Positions 1-8,096 of a stretch of 21,078 nucleotides of DNA are shown here, piece after piece. The notes beneath the pieces were generated by a model that did no database searches, was not told where the DNA came from, and saw nothing but the letters and a program-made list of their open reading frames with translations. This DNA comes from JAKVAV01 sp047633195 (GTDB lineage: Bacteria; Bacteroidota; Bacteroidia; Flavobacteriales_D; Cryomorphaceae). The position numbers and the translations under genes were made by a program. Location: contig JBLIEU010000038.1 in NCBI GenBank assembly GCA_047633195.1, forward strand, positions 1 through 21,078, read 5' to 3'. Each line of letters opens with the position of its first letter. Position 1 is the first letter of the stretch.

Positions 1-1020
1 GCTAGCTGTGGGCTGATTTCCTAGCTTAAAATAATAGGCACCGCAATGTGCAGAGGCATGGGCGATTCCATTTCCTGTTTCGTTGTCCGTTTTATAACCA
101 ACGCTCTCCAAGATGTCTATTTCACCGCAATAAGGCCAAGATAATTCATCCACATACTCATCGCCTAACGTCCATCCGGCGGCCCAATTTCCTTTCTCTT
201 TGGGTACCTTTGCGCGAAACTCGATTTTGCCATACAAAAAGGTGGTTTTTCCTCTGGTCGTCAATCTTGCTGAGGTCCAGAGATTGTCCAGGTCGTTCTT
301 GTGGGCTTCAATGATCAAGTTCCCGTCTTCTTGGCGTGCATTTTTAGCTCTATTGGCAGTATAATATTGAAGTTCTCCATTTCCCCATCCCCAATTGCCC
401 ACATCGTATGTCCATTTGGCTGTATCGGGAATACCTTCTCCATCGAATTCATCACCCCATACAATCTCCCAGTTTTCACCTTCCATATTTTGGGTAAGCG
501 TTTCGGGAGTGATTTGGTGTTGGATCATTAATTCAAAGTCTATTGAATGGATTTCGACACCATGAATAAGATGTATGCGGATGTCGTGCTTTCCAGCGCG
601 AAGAGGACTACCATCTCGAGAAACCGCTAGCGCACTGCCAGAATTTGGCACCACCATATTGCTCGTGATGTTGTAGGTGCGGTCATCTGTGTTGTGCGCA
701 TGGTCTTCAATCCATATCAGCGATGAATCAGTCAATGCTTTAGAAACTACAGTCACTCGGTAACGTCCTGAAAGCGGAACGTCAATGGAGTATTCGATCC
801 AGCAATTGGCCGAACAAGAAAGCACGGAATCAATTGCTGTAACTTCTCCTTCAGAGGAAGTGAAATCACTTAGTCGGATCGAAAAATCAGTTGGGTTTTC
901 AATTGGGGTTTCTGCTTGCTTCTCTTCCTGTTTAACAGGATTGCCAGAGTCGCAAGCCACGATTGAGGCAACAACAAGAAAAAGCAGACCGATTTTAGTG
1001 AGATGTAGTTTGGGCATCAT
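1..1020 (-). CDS. GH16 beta-glucanase lipoprotein with N-terminal carbohydrate-binding-like domain (3' end missing at window edge)
   Basis: The reading frame is open from the ATG at 1020 to the window edge (340 codons), so the C-terminus is missing. A signal peptide ends in a lipobox (SIVAC, Cys23), predicting a lipidated envelope protein. Residues about 40-165 form a beta-rich region resembling a CBM6/CBM35-type sandwich. A GH16 catalytic domain starts near residue 175 (IVWGDEFDG, then NWGWGNGELQYYT). The GH16 signature is visible as GEIDILES, with E300 as nucleophile, D302 and E305 as acid/base. Family knowledge says such enzymes cut beta-1,3- or beta-1,3/1,4-glucans such as laminarin; the exact linkage is inferred. 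Its ATG shares one base with the stop of the MFS transporter gene (TAATG), implying translational coupling. A second ATG at 1017 is equally possible as the start. Confidence 0.9.
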   Translation of the reverse strand, partial: MMPKLHLTKIGLLFLVVASIVACDSGNPVKQEEKQAETPIENPTDFSIRLSDFTSSEGEVTAIDSVLSCSANCWIEYSIDVPLSGRYRVTVVSKALTDSSLIWIEDHAHNTDDRTYNITSNMVVPNSGSALAVSRDGSPLRAGKHDIRIHLIHGVEIHSIDFELMIQHQITPETLTQNMEGENWEIVWGDEFDGEGIPDTAKWTYDVGNWGWGNGELQYYTANRAKNARQEDGNLIIEAHKNDLDNLWTSARLTTRGKTTFLYGKIEFRAKVPKEKGNWAAGWTLGDEYVDELSWPYCGEIDILESVGYKTDNETGNGIAHASAHCGAYYFKLGNQPTAS

Positions 1021-2573
1021 TACTTTACGAGTATAGCTTCAAGTTCTTCAAGTGATTTCCCTTTTGTTTCCGGGACTTTCATGACTATGAATATCACACC
1101 AACGAGCGCGAAGAATCCGTATATAAAGAAAGTCGTTCCACTGCCGAGTACCTCCAATTCCCAAGGAAATACAACCTGTACAAGAAAACTGATCGCTGAG
1201 TTTATCAATCCCACAAAAGAGATGGCAATCCCCCGTATCCAATTGGGAAAGAGTTCAGAGAATAACACCCACATCACAGGTCCAAGCGATACTGCGAATG
1301 AGGCAACAAAACCGAGGATGCCGACAAGAATTAAAACGGCATTCATGTCAACAGCAGCGGTAAGGAACTGTGATTCGTGTTTTTTGAATTCTAAGTCTCC
1401 AATGGCTTCTGACATGGCCGCTTTGAAAGAGAGATCATCTTCGTATACTTCCCCTATGTAAGGAGCGAGAAGTTCTGCGTCAACGCTTGCGGTAATACCT
1501 TGGATAGATTCTTCTGAAAGCTCATAAGTGGCAGAACTGAATCCGTAGGCCAATAAGAACAGAGCGATGGCCATTCCAGAAACACCAAATACCAATAAGG
1601 GTTTTCTACCCAGTTTATCGATAAGTGAAATGGCCAGAACGGTGAATGCCAAATTGATTAAGCCAACTAATATGGCCTGTGAGAAGGATGCGTCTGTTCC
1701 AATTCCAGATTGCTCGAAAATCATTGGTGCATAGAAGAAAACAGAATTGATTCCTGTAATCTGTTGTAGAATACCAATAACTACACCGATGATTAGAACG
1801 AAACGTAGCGATGGATGAAACAAATCTTTAAAAGATCTTTTTTCTTCTTTTTTCTCTTTGAAGCTATTTCTTACATCATCAATGATCTTTTTTGCTTCTT
1901 TTTCATCGAGGGCCTTGCACATGATTGTCATCGCCTCGTCGTAGTTTCCCTTCATAGCTAGCCATCTCGGGCTGCGTGGAACAAGGAATAGGGCGAAAAA
2001 GTAAAGGATGGCAGGAACAGCTTCCAAACCGAGCATCCAACGCCAATTGTATTCTCCAAATTTTAGAGATTTAGCCCATTCTGCATCCGAATCTCCAAGT
2101 TGGAGTATGAGGTAGTTCGTGAAAAATGCCACGGAGATACCTAAAACGATATTCAGTTGATTGAAAGAAACCATTCGACCTCTCATTCCTGGAGGTGAGA
2201 TTTCTGCAATGTACATTGGAGCAATAATTAGGGAGATTCCAACCCCAAGACCACCTAGCATTCTGGCTGCGACCAGAAAAGTGAAATTAGGAGCAAACGC
2301 AGAGCAAACAGCTGAAACCGTATATAGCAGAGCGGCTATAGTTAGTACTCTTTTTCTACCTACACGGTCGCTCCATGGTCCAGCAACCATCATTGCCAAC
2401 GTTGCCGTTAAGGTAAGTGAGCCAACAGCCCAACCAAGTTGAAGTTTGGTGAGTTCAAATTCCAGTTCAATAAATTTATTGACGCCTGAGATTACGGAGG
2501 CATCAAATCCCATTAAGAATCCACCGAGCGCAACAATCATCGCGACCATTACAACAAATTTTGTCTTATTCAT
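1020..2573 (-). CDS. MFS sugar porter (sugar/H+ symporter family)
   Basis: The 517-residue protein has about 12 hydrophobic segments and all sugar-porter hallmarks: GFDASVISG in TM1, DRVGRK in loop 2-3, RMLGGLGVG and PMYIAEISPPGMRG, PRSPRWL after TM6, QQITGIN in TM7, DKLGRKP in loop 8-9, GPVMWVLFSELFP in TM10 and PETKGKS at the end. D24 matches the proton-coupling Asp of XylE, and the QQ, N and W sugar contacts of that family are present. I therefore infer proton-coupled uptake of glucose or a similar hexose across the inner membrane. About 60 extra hydrophilic, acidic residues lie between TM9 and TM10, on the predicted periplasmic side. The gene follows a terminator 3' of the T9SS gene and overlaps the downstream GH16 gene by one base. 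No clear TAnnTTTG box was found in its 5' region. Confidence 0.93.
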   Translation of the reverse strand: MNKTKFVVMVAMIVALGGFLMGFDASVISGVNKFIELEFELTKLQLGWAVGSLTLTATLAMMVAGPWSDRVGRKRVLTIAALLYTVSAVCSAFAPNFTFLVAARMLGGLGVGISLIIAPMYIAEISPPGMRGRMVSFNQLNIVLGISVAFFTNYLILQLGDSDAEWAKSLKFGEYNWRWMLGLEAVPAILYFFALFLVPRSPRWLAMKGNYDEAMTIMCKALDEKEAKKIIDDVRNSFKEKKEEKRSFKDLFHPSLRFVLIIGVVIGILQQITGINSVFFYAPMIFEQSGIGTDASFSQAILVGLINLAFTVLAISLIDKLGRKPLLVFGVSGMAIALFLLAYGFSSATYELSEESIQGITASVDAELLAPYIGEVYEDDLSFKAAMSEAIGDLEFKKHESQFLTAAVDMNAVLILVGILGFVASFAVSLGPVMWVLFSELFPNWIRGIAISFVGLINSAISFLVQVVFPWELEVLGSGTTFFIYGFFALVGVIFIVMKVPETKGKSLEELEAILVK

Positions 2574-2683
2574 CGCAGGTTCGTTTTAGAATGGCTCGAA
2601 TTGTTTGAGTCGAGTGGGGCAGATGTTGTTTTCAGGAAACTGAAAAGAAATCGGTTAAAGATCATGATGGTTGGTTAATGGGG

Positions 2684-2713
2684 AAAAAAAGTCCCGTGCA
2701 AATTGCACGGGAC
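2684..2713 (-). terminator. Rho-independent terminator after the T9SS gene
   Basis: On the minus strand GTCCCGTGC pairs perfectly with GCACGGGAC around a 5-nt loop, and is followed directly by a run of seven T. It starts 12 bp past the stop codon of the T9SS protein gene and lies about 110 bp before the MFS gene. It should separate or attenuate transcription between the GH16-T9SS pair and the MFS-GH16 pair. Confidence 0.85.
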
Positions 2714-2725
2714 ATAATCGGATTT

Positions 2726-4054
2726 TTAGTTGTTCACGACAATCTTACCAGTGTGGTTTTGACCAGAGACATTGACATTGTACAAATAGATGCCATTTGC
2801 ATAGCTGCTAGTATTAAAGTCCATGCGGAAAGTACCGTTTGGTTGATTTTTGAAAATTCTGTTTTCAATGACTCTACCAGTGATATCAGTCAGTGAAATG
2901 TTCACATTACCTGAGGCAACAAGGTTGTATTCAAGTGTTACAACATCGGTAGCAGGGTTTGGGTAAGCTTTCAAACCTGAAACAAATTTGGTGTCTTCTG
3001 CTGAAGTCAAACCTGGAATGACAATATTATCGAAGTAATAGGTGTCAGTAGTTGCTGTTCCTGGATCCAATAAGATAACAAATTGTTCAATATCAGTATT
3101 GGTAATCACATCAGGTGCAATGTCGAAAGTCAATGTTTCCCAACCTGAAGAAACAGATGTTTCTGCCACCATCTCTTGTATGAGGTCATTGGTTGACGTC
3201 TGAAGAGAGAAAATCACGATAGAGGGAGCATTAGGATCCCAAATATCCATGGTTATTTGCGTGGTGTTTTCGTTCAGTTGAAGTGATCCGTCCGTTCTAC
3301 CGATGAAATTGTCATCCTCGGCTCCGCTTCGAATGTAAGTACCTACATAGTCGGAAGCATTACCGGTTTGATCAGGATTAACAACTCGACGCAAAGTAGC
3401 AGAATTTGATGCCGCGATAAAGTTTGCATTCTGTTGACATTCAAAATCATTTAAAATCGACTCGTTCGTCGCTGCGCCGTCACAAGCATCGTCCGCAAAT
3501 TCGGGCCCTACAAGGTTGTCCCAGTAATACGTTTCATTTGTCGATGAACCAGGGTTAAAAAGAACCACCAAGCGGTTAACATTTGTCATCTCTACGGAAG
3601 CATCAGGTTGTTCCGTAAAGCTGAACGTCAATGTTTCCCATGATTGAGCCACTGTCGTTGTCGTAACGTATACAGAGTGGCGTCCTGTTGGATAATTCGC
3701 AGGAAGAGCCAAAGTTGAATTTTCCAAAGTAATTTGGACGGTAGTTCCTGCAGCAGGACTCCACACGTCGATGCTCATTTGCTTCGTGCCGCTGACGTAA
3801 TCCGTCAGGTCTGCCATTTGTGCGTCCAAAAGGATTACGTCAAACGGTGCACCTGGATCTCTGATGTATTCAGCCGCAACCAAACTGGTGTTAGCGCCGC
3901 TTTGATCAGGGTTCAGTTGATAAGGAATAAAAACTCCATTGATGAAGTCGTATGTTCCCTTACGAATGTCTTCAAAGTTGTCCCAAGTGGTTTGGGCCTG
4001 TACACCCATGCTGAGTGCTGCAGTGAGTAGTAATGTTGAGTAAATTTTTCTCAT
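2726..4054 (-). CDS. T9SS-secreted protein with two carbohydrate-binding-like modules
   Basis: The 442-residue protein has a signal peptide (cleavage near residue 20, VQA/Q) and a C-terminal type A sorting domain (residues about 364-442: YPNPATD, then GIYLYNV and the GKIVVNN end). It should therefore be exported by the type IX system and anchored on, or released from, the cell surface. Between these lie two homologous modules (about 22-190 and 200-350). Each starts with a DNFE/NDFE motif, contains NPDQ(S/T)G, and ends in W-E-T-L-T-F followed by a YY(W/F)DN strand. This is the layout of jelly-roll carbohydrate-binding modules. No catalytic residues are recognisable, so it is probably a surface glycan-binding protein. 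It lies 41 bp downstream of the GH16 gene, presumably co-transcribed with it, and ends at a terminator. Module identity is inferred from pattern, not from an alignment. Confidence 0.85.
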   Translation of the reverse strand: MRKIYSTLLLTAALSMGVQAQTTWDNFEDIRKGTYDFINGVFIPYQLNPDQSGANTSLVAAEYIRDPGAPFDVILLDAQMADLTDYVSGTKQMSIDVWSPAAGTTVQITLENSTLALPANYPTGRHSVYVTTTTVAQSWETLTFSFTEQPDASVEMTNVNRLVVLFNPGSSTNETYYWDNLVGPEFADDACDGAATNESILNDFECQQNANFIAASNSATLRRVVNPDQTGNASDYVGTYIRSGAEDDNFIGRTDGSLQLNENTTQITMDIWDPNAPSIVIFSLQTSTNDLIQEMVAETSVSSGWETLTFDIAPDVITNTDIEQFVILLDPGTATTDTYYFDNIVIPGLTSAEDTKFVSGLKAYPNPATDVVTLEYNLVASGNVNISLTDITGRVIENRIFKNQPNGTFRMDFNTSSYANGIYLYNVNVSGQNHTGKIVVNN

Positions 4055-4095
4055 GGTAATGGGGGTTTAAGTGGGTTGACTTTTTAATGGTTTGA

Positions 4096-4947
4096 TTACT
4101 GATAAACTCTTACATAATCAACTTCCATTGTTTGTGGAAATTGGGTTGAAAAACTCGGGTTGCCAGGAAGGTTTCCCCCTACGGCAACATTGAGTATTAA
4201 ATGAAAGTCTTGATCGAAGGGCCACGTTGTAGGTAGAACTGAAGAACGAGTATTTGGAGCTCCTACATCTATTCCGTCTACTTGGAAAAGGATACAGTCT
4301 TCTGTCCAAAGAACAGTGTAGACGTGAAAATCTTCAGAGAAATCAATCGTGTCAATTGCAAAATTCTGGCTGTCGTAACGCCAGAAGTCATGTCCGTAAT
4401 GAATAGTGCCAAAAACTTTATTGGGCTCACTGCCAATATTCTCCATGATATCAATCTCGCCGCTCGCTGGCCATGTGCCATATTCATTGTCCGTAGATAG
4501 CATCCAGATGGCAGGCCACAATCCTTGACCTACTGGAAGCTTTGCTCGCACATCTACCCGACCATACTTAAAATCGACTTTGTTCTTAGTGACCATTCTC
4601 GCCGAGGTGTATGCTTTTCCTTGATAGAAAGGACTCTCTTTTTTGGCTGTAATAATCAATTTGCCTTCTTCTGTCCGAGCATTTTCTTCTCGAGTGGTAT
4701 AGTATTGAAGTTCATTGTTTCCCCATCCACAGAGCGAACCATTCGTATCCAGTTGACATCCATCGGCAGTGTCGTAACCCCAAAACTGAGTATTAATGAC
4801 GTCACTTTCAAATTCATCAGCCCATGTCAAAGACATGCTTTCCTTAGAGGGAAATTCGCATCCAGCTACCTCTTTAACGGGTTTCGTGCAAGAAGAAGCA
4901 ATGGCAAAGCAAGAAAGCGATAGAATGACTATTTTAAATGAATTCAT
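4096..4947 (-). CDS. GH16 beta-1,3-glucanase (laminarinase-like) lipoprotein
   Basis: The preferred start is the ATG at 4947, giving 283 residues and a proper signal peptide with a lipobox (AIASSC, Cys20). An in-frame ATG at 4992 would add 15 residues that do not look like a signal peptide and would overlap the likely promoter box. The rest is a single GH16 domain: WADEFESD near the start, GWGNNELQYYT, then SGEIDIMENIG with E164 (nucleophile), D166 and E169 (acid/base), TIHYG, and the terminal strand VDYVRVYQ. The EIDIME form is typical of bacterial laminarinases, so endo-cleavage of beta-1,3-glucan at the cell envelope is the best prediction. It is the first gene of a minus-strand unit with the T9SS binding protein and has a plausible promoter and operator upstream. 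Confidence 0.92.
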   Translation of the reverse strand: MNSFKIVILSLSCFAIASSCTKPVKEVAGCEFPSKESMSLTWADEFESDVINTQFWGYDTADGCQLDTNGSLCGWGNNELQYYTTREENARTEEGKLIITAKKESPFYQGKAYTSARMVTKNKVDFKYGRVDVRAKLPVGQGLWPAIWMLSTDNEYGTWPASGEIDIMENIGSEPNKVFGTIHYGHDFWRYDSQNFAIDTIDFSEDFHVYTVLWTEDCILFQVDGIDVGAPNTRSSVLPTTWPFDQDFHLILNVAVGGNLPGNPSFSTQFPQTMEVDYVRVYQ

Positions 4948-4989
4948 AAATCCTTGGTCTCTTTTTGTATGGAGGCTGTACTTATAACA

Positions 4990-4997
4990 CAAACTTA
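4990..4997 (-). promoter_or_regulatory. Bacteroidota-type -7 box (TAAGTTTG) for the GH16-T9SS unit
   Basis: TAAGTTTG on the minus strand matches the Bacteroidota sigma-ABfr -7 consensus TAnnTTTG exactly. It lies 42 bp before the ATG at 4947. No good TTTG -33 element is present at the usual distance, which fits an activator-dependent promoter. The direct-repeat site begins 32 bp upstream. Confidence 0.5.
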
Positions 4998-5029
4998 GCC
5001 CAGAGCCAGGTGGTTGTCATTTTTTGAGG

Positions 5030-5078
5030 TACATCTTGCATACATCTAGAATACAGAGTCCCTCAACAAGACTACATC
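5030..5078 (-). promoter_or_regulatory. Candidate operator: three GATGTA copies upstream of the GH16-T9SS unit
   Basis: Reading the minus strand, GATGTAG occurs at 5078-5072, GATGTAT at 5046-5040 and GATGTAC at 5035-5029. The last two are in direct repeat with 11-bp periodicity (GATGTAtgcaaGATGTA), and the first lies 32 bp further upstream. All point the same way as the GH16 gene, and the proximal copy ends 32 bp before the TAAGTTTG box. The same arrangement is found before the barrel cassette. Binding by the encoded LuxR-type HTH regulator is inferred. Confidence 0.5.
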
Positions 5079-5177
5079 AATATCAAAATAATACTGAGTT
5101 TTAAATTATAAATAAGCTGAAAATCAATAGATTAAGTCTTTTAGGTAGATTAAATAAAATTCATCATCTTTCGACCC

Positions 5178-8096
5178 ATGAAAAATAGAACTTGTCTTTT
5201 TGGAATTAGAGCCTTTTTTGCTCAATGGTGTCTGATTTACATAATGAGTTTTCTTTCAGGTTTGGAGGCAAGAGGACAAATGCAGACTCCATTGATTTCG
5301 AATTACGGAAAGGAAGTCCACCGAGGGGGTACTCAGAACTGGGCTGTTACCGCTCACAAAGATGGAGTGATGTACTTTGGGAACAATAGCGGGGTACTTG
5401 TTTTCGACGGTCACGATTGGAATGTAGTTCCCTTGCCAAACCGCACTTTTGTGCGCTCATTGTTTTATGAAGAGGCTGGTGATCTTTATGTAGGAGGTCA
5501 AAACGAATTTGGTTATTTCTTAAATGGAATGGTTGCTGCTGAAAATTATCATAGCTTGAAGTACTTAGTGCCTGAGGGTTATGCTGATTTTGAAGATGTC
5601 TGGCGAATTTTTGACGTAGGCGACACCACGTATTTCTGTACAGAGAAAGCTGTTTTTCTTATAAGTAATGACCAATGCGAGGTGTTGTTGCCAAAGGGGG
5701 ATCGTTTCGAAAATTTCTTTCTTTACAAAGGACAGCTCTGCATTCAAGAGATCGGAAAAGGGTTACTTGTCTACAAAAACAGTGAACTCGAGCCGTTTTT
5801 TAGTGATGCTAGAATCGATTCACGTAGAATTGCCTCGATTCTCCCACTTTCCAATGGGGACTATATATTCTTGACTCAAGAAGGCAAGATCTTCCGATTT
5901 GATGGGACATCTGTCGAGCCCTTTGGGGGGAAGGCGGAAAGTTTTACGAATGAATACAAAGAGTATGTGGCGATCACCCTAACGAATGGATCAATTGCCA
6001 TAGGGACGACTCAAAATGGATTGATCATCATAAATGAAGCAGGAGATATTTTAGAGCATTACAATTCAGAATCAGGATTGGCTAACAATACAGTACTCTC
6101 ACTTTACCAAGATCTGTCCGAGAATATTTGGATGGGTCTCGATAATGGGATAGCCTACTTAGAAATCAATTCACCTTTTAGCTTAATCAATCAAATCAAC
6201 GGAATGGAGGGAACAGGGTATGCGGCTTTGTTTCAAAATGGTTCGTACTACTTCGGGACAAACTTAGGTTTGTACCGCGCCAATTCTGGAGCTGACTCTT
6301 TTGAGCTTGTAGATAATACGAAGGGTCAAATCTGGAGTTTGCAAACTCTTGATAATGGATTCATTATTAATGCCGACGGTGGAGCGCTCTACAGCGAAGG
6401 TGATGTGATTTCAAAAGTTTCTGATGTGAGAAGCTCATGGAAATTCTATGAGCTAGCAGGTTCGCCAGGTCTCTTTCTTCAAGGAACTTATGGGGGGCTC
6501 TATCTCTATGAAAAGACAGCCAATGATGCAGTTCCGCTAAGACTCTTGGGTAAGCTTGACGGATTTGATGAGTCATCTCGAATCTTTGAAGAGGACGCGA
6601 ATGGTTACCTATGGGTATCACATGCCTATCGGGGATTATTCCGATTAAAACCCGATTATCAAAACTTGAGATTTGAGGAGGTCCGGCAATTCGGGATAGA
6701 AGAGGGTTTGCCTGAAGACCTTTACATAACCGTTTCAAAAATTCGAAATGAAATGGTCTTTGCTACAATGAAAGGGATTTATCGCTACAATAAGCTTGAC
6801 GATAAATTTGAAGTTCATGATGAACTTACTGCTTTGTTGGGAGAGGAGCGAAGTGTTCAAAGGCTCGTGGAAGACCAATTAGGCAACATCTGGTTCTCCA
6901 ATGTCAATGAATTCGGACTTGTGGAAATTTTAGAAACAGGTTTATACAATGACGTGGAGGTTCTCTACTTCAATGAAATTCAGGATGAATTGGTTGATGG
7001 ATTTGAAGATGTTTTTACACTTACGGAAGTAGCTGCATTTATACCAGTAGAAAGCGGATTTTACAAGTATAATTTGGAGAGATCTATAAGGCCACCTGAA
7101 TTTGAGTACCCCTTGAGAATCACGGAAGTTTATTTGACCAGTGGAACAGACTCTCTTATATACGGATTCTACTCGTCCGATACGCTTGCAGAAACAAAGC
7201 TACCGCCACATGGTGGTGATATCCGCTTTCATTTTAATCTACCGACTTTTGGGAAGTTAAATCAAGTTGAGTATCAATACATCCTTTCCGGTGAGGATGA
7301 TGATTGGTCAACTTGGTCAATTGAGGCCAAAAAAGAATACAGCAATCTTGCTTACGGAGACTACACTTTTCAGGTAAGGGCAAAAAATGCTTTTGAACGG
7401 ATTTCACCTTCTGTTTCATTCAGATTTTCAGTCTCACCACCTTGGTATAAGGCCACCATGGCTCAGGTAGGGTTTGTGGTATTGGGGTTTTTGATTATAC
7501 TTTCCTTAATTAGGTATGTGTCCATGCGGGAAGCCAAAAAAACAAAACAGGTGAAGCAGCAGTCTATTCTGACAATTAGAGAAAAAGAGGAGGAGCATCA
7601 ACGTGAAAAGGAAAAATCAGAAAGTGAAATAATTCGCCTGCGAAACGAAAAGTTGAAGGGCGAGGTAAGCCACAAGAATGCCGAGTTGGCATCTACCACG
7701 ATGCATCTTGTTCAGAAAAGTGAAATGCTTCAGAATATCAAAAAGGATTTGACAGATTTGTCCAAAGAGGGTGACGAAATTGTCAAGAAAAGAGTAAAGC
7801 AGATCCAAAGATTGATCACCGATGACGTTCGACTTGACAAGAATTGGGAGCGCTTTGAGACGCATTTCGATCAAGTCCACGCCAACTTCTTCAAAAACTT
7901 ACGCGCAAAGTATCCCGAGCTGACGCCAAAGGATCAAAAGTTAGCGGCTTATCTAAGGATGAATTTAGCAACCAAAGAGATAGCCCCTTTGCTAAATATT
8001 TCAGTTCGAGGAGTAGAGATTAGTCGGTACAGATTGAGGAAAAAACTCAACCTAGATTCAGAAATAAACTTGGTCTCCTTTATTATGGAAATTTAA
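5178..8096 (+). CDS. Membrane-spanning one-component regulator: propeller sensor, Y_Y_Y domain, LuxR-type HTH
   Basis: The 972-residue protein starts with a hydrophobic N-terminus (signal sequence to about residue 34). About 600 residues of repeated propeller blades follow, with motifs such as DGVMYFGNNSGVLVFDG, ENIWMGLDNGIAYLE and GNIWFSNVNEFGL. A Y_Y_Y (triple-tyrosine) Ig-like domain lies at about 680-755 (VEYQYILSGEDDDW, GDYTFQVRAKN), one TM helix at about 761-782, a charged coiled coil at about 785-890, and a C-terminal helix-turn-helix at about 905-970 (LTPKDQKLAAYL, then TKEIAPLLNISVRGVEISRYRLRKKL). There is no histidine kinase or receiver domain, so it should couple periplasmic glycan sensing directly to DNA binding, unlike Bacteroides hybrid two-component sensors. 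Its position between the two hydrolase units suggests it controls this locus. It is monocistronic and its 3' end overlaps the convergent glucanase gene by 14 bp. Confidence 0.88.
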   Translation: MKNRTCLFGIRAFFAQWCLIYIMSFLSGLEARGQMQTPLISNYGKEVHRGGTQNWAVTAHKDGVMYFGNNSGVLVFDGHDWNVVPLPNRTFVRSLFYEEAGDLYVGGQNEFGYFLNGMVAAENYHSLKYLVPEGYADFEDVWRIFDVGDTTYFCTEKAVFLISNDQCEVLLPKGDRFENFFLYKGQLCIQEIGKGLLVYKNSELEPFFSDARIDSRRIASILPLSNGDYIFLTQEGKIFRFDGTSVEPFGGKAESFTNEYKEYVAITLTNGSIAIGTTQNGLIIINEAGDILEHYNSESGLANNTVLSLYQDLSENIWMGLDNGIAYLEINSPFSLINQINGMEGTGYAALFQNGSYYFGTNLGLYRANSGADSFELVDNTKGQIWSLQTLDNGFIINADGGALYSEGDVISKVSDVRSSWKFYELAGSPGLFLQGTYGGLYLYEKTANDAVPLRLLGKLDGFDESSRIFEEDANGYLWVSHAYRGLFRLKPDYQNLRFEEVRQFGIEEGLPEDLYITVSKIRNEMVFATMKGIYRYNKLDDKFEVHDELTALLGEERSVQRLVEDQLGNIWFSNVNEFGLVEILETGLYNDVEVLYFNEIQDELVDGFEDVFTLTEVAAFIPVESGFYKYNLERSIRPPEFEYPLRITEVYLTSGTDSLIYGFYSSDTLAETKLPPHGGDIRFHFNLPTFGKLNQVEYQYILSGEDDDWSTWSIEAKKEYSNLAYGDYTFQVRAKNAFERISPSVSFRFSVSPPWYKATMAQVGFVVLGFLIILSLIRYVSMREAKKTKQVKQQSILTIREKEEEHQREKEKSESEIIRLRNEKLKGEVSHKNAELASTTMHLVQKSEMLQNIKKDLTDLSKEGDEIVKKRVKQIQRLITDDVRLDKNWERFETHFDQVHANFFKNLRAKYPELTPKDQKLAAYLRMNLATKEIAPLLNISVRGVEISRYRLRKKLNLDSEINLVSFIMEI

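Noticed and set aside
48..531. Two plus-strand open frames (88 and 76 residues) near the left edge
   Set aside because: They lie antisense to the GH16 catalytic domain, which is clearly the coding strand (GEIDILES motif); the translations show no domain features.
1081..1461. Plus-strand open frame of 126 residues
   Set aside because: Antisense to the conserved C-terminal half of the MFS porter; no recognisable protein pattern.
4525..4923. Plus-strand open frame of 132 residues
   Set aside because: Antisense shadow of the GH16 laminarinase gene.
5128..5153. Direct repeat TAGATTAA (5128-5135 and 5146-5153) before the regulator gene
   Set aside because: The region is very AT-rich, so an 8-bp repeat is not striking, and the pair does not recur elsewhere in the locus.
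6367..6738. Minus-strand open frame of 123 residues
   Set aside because: Antisense to the propeller region of the regulator; composition unlike a real protein.
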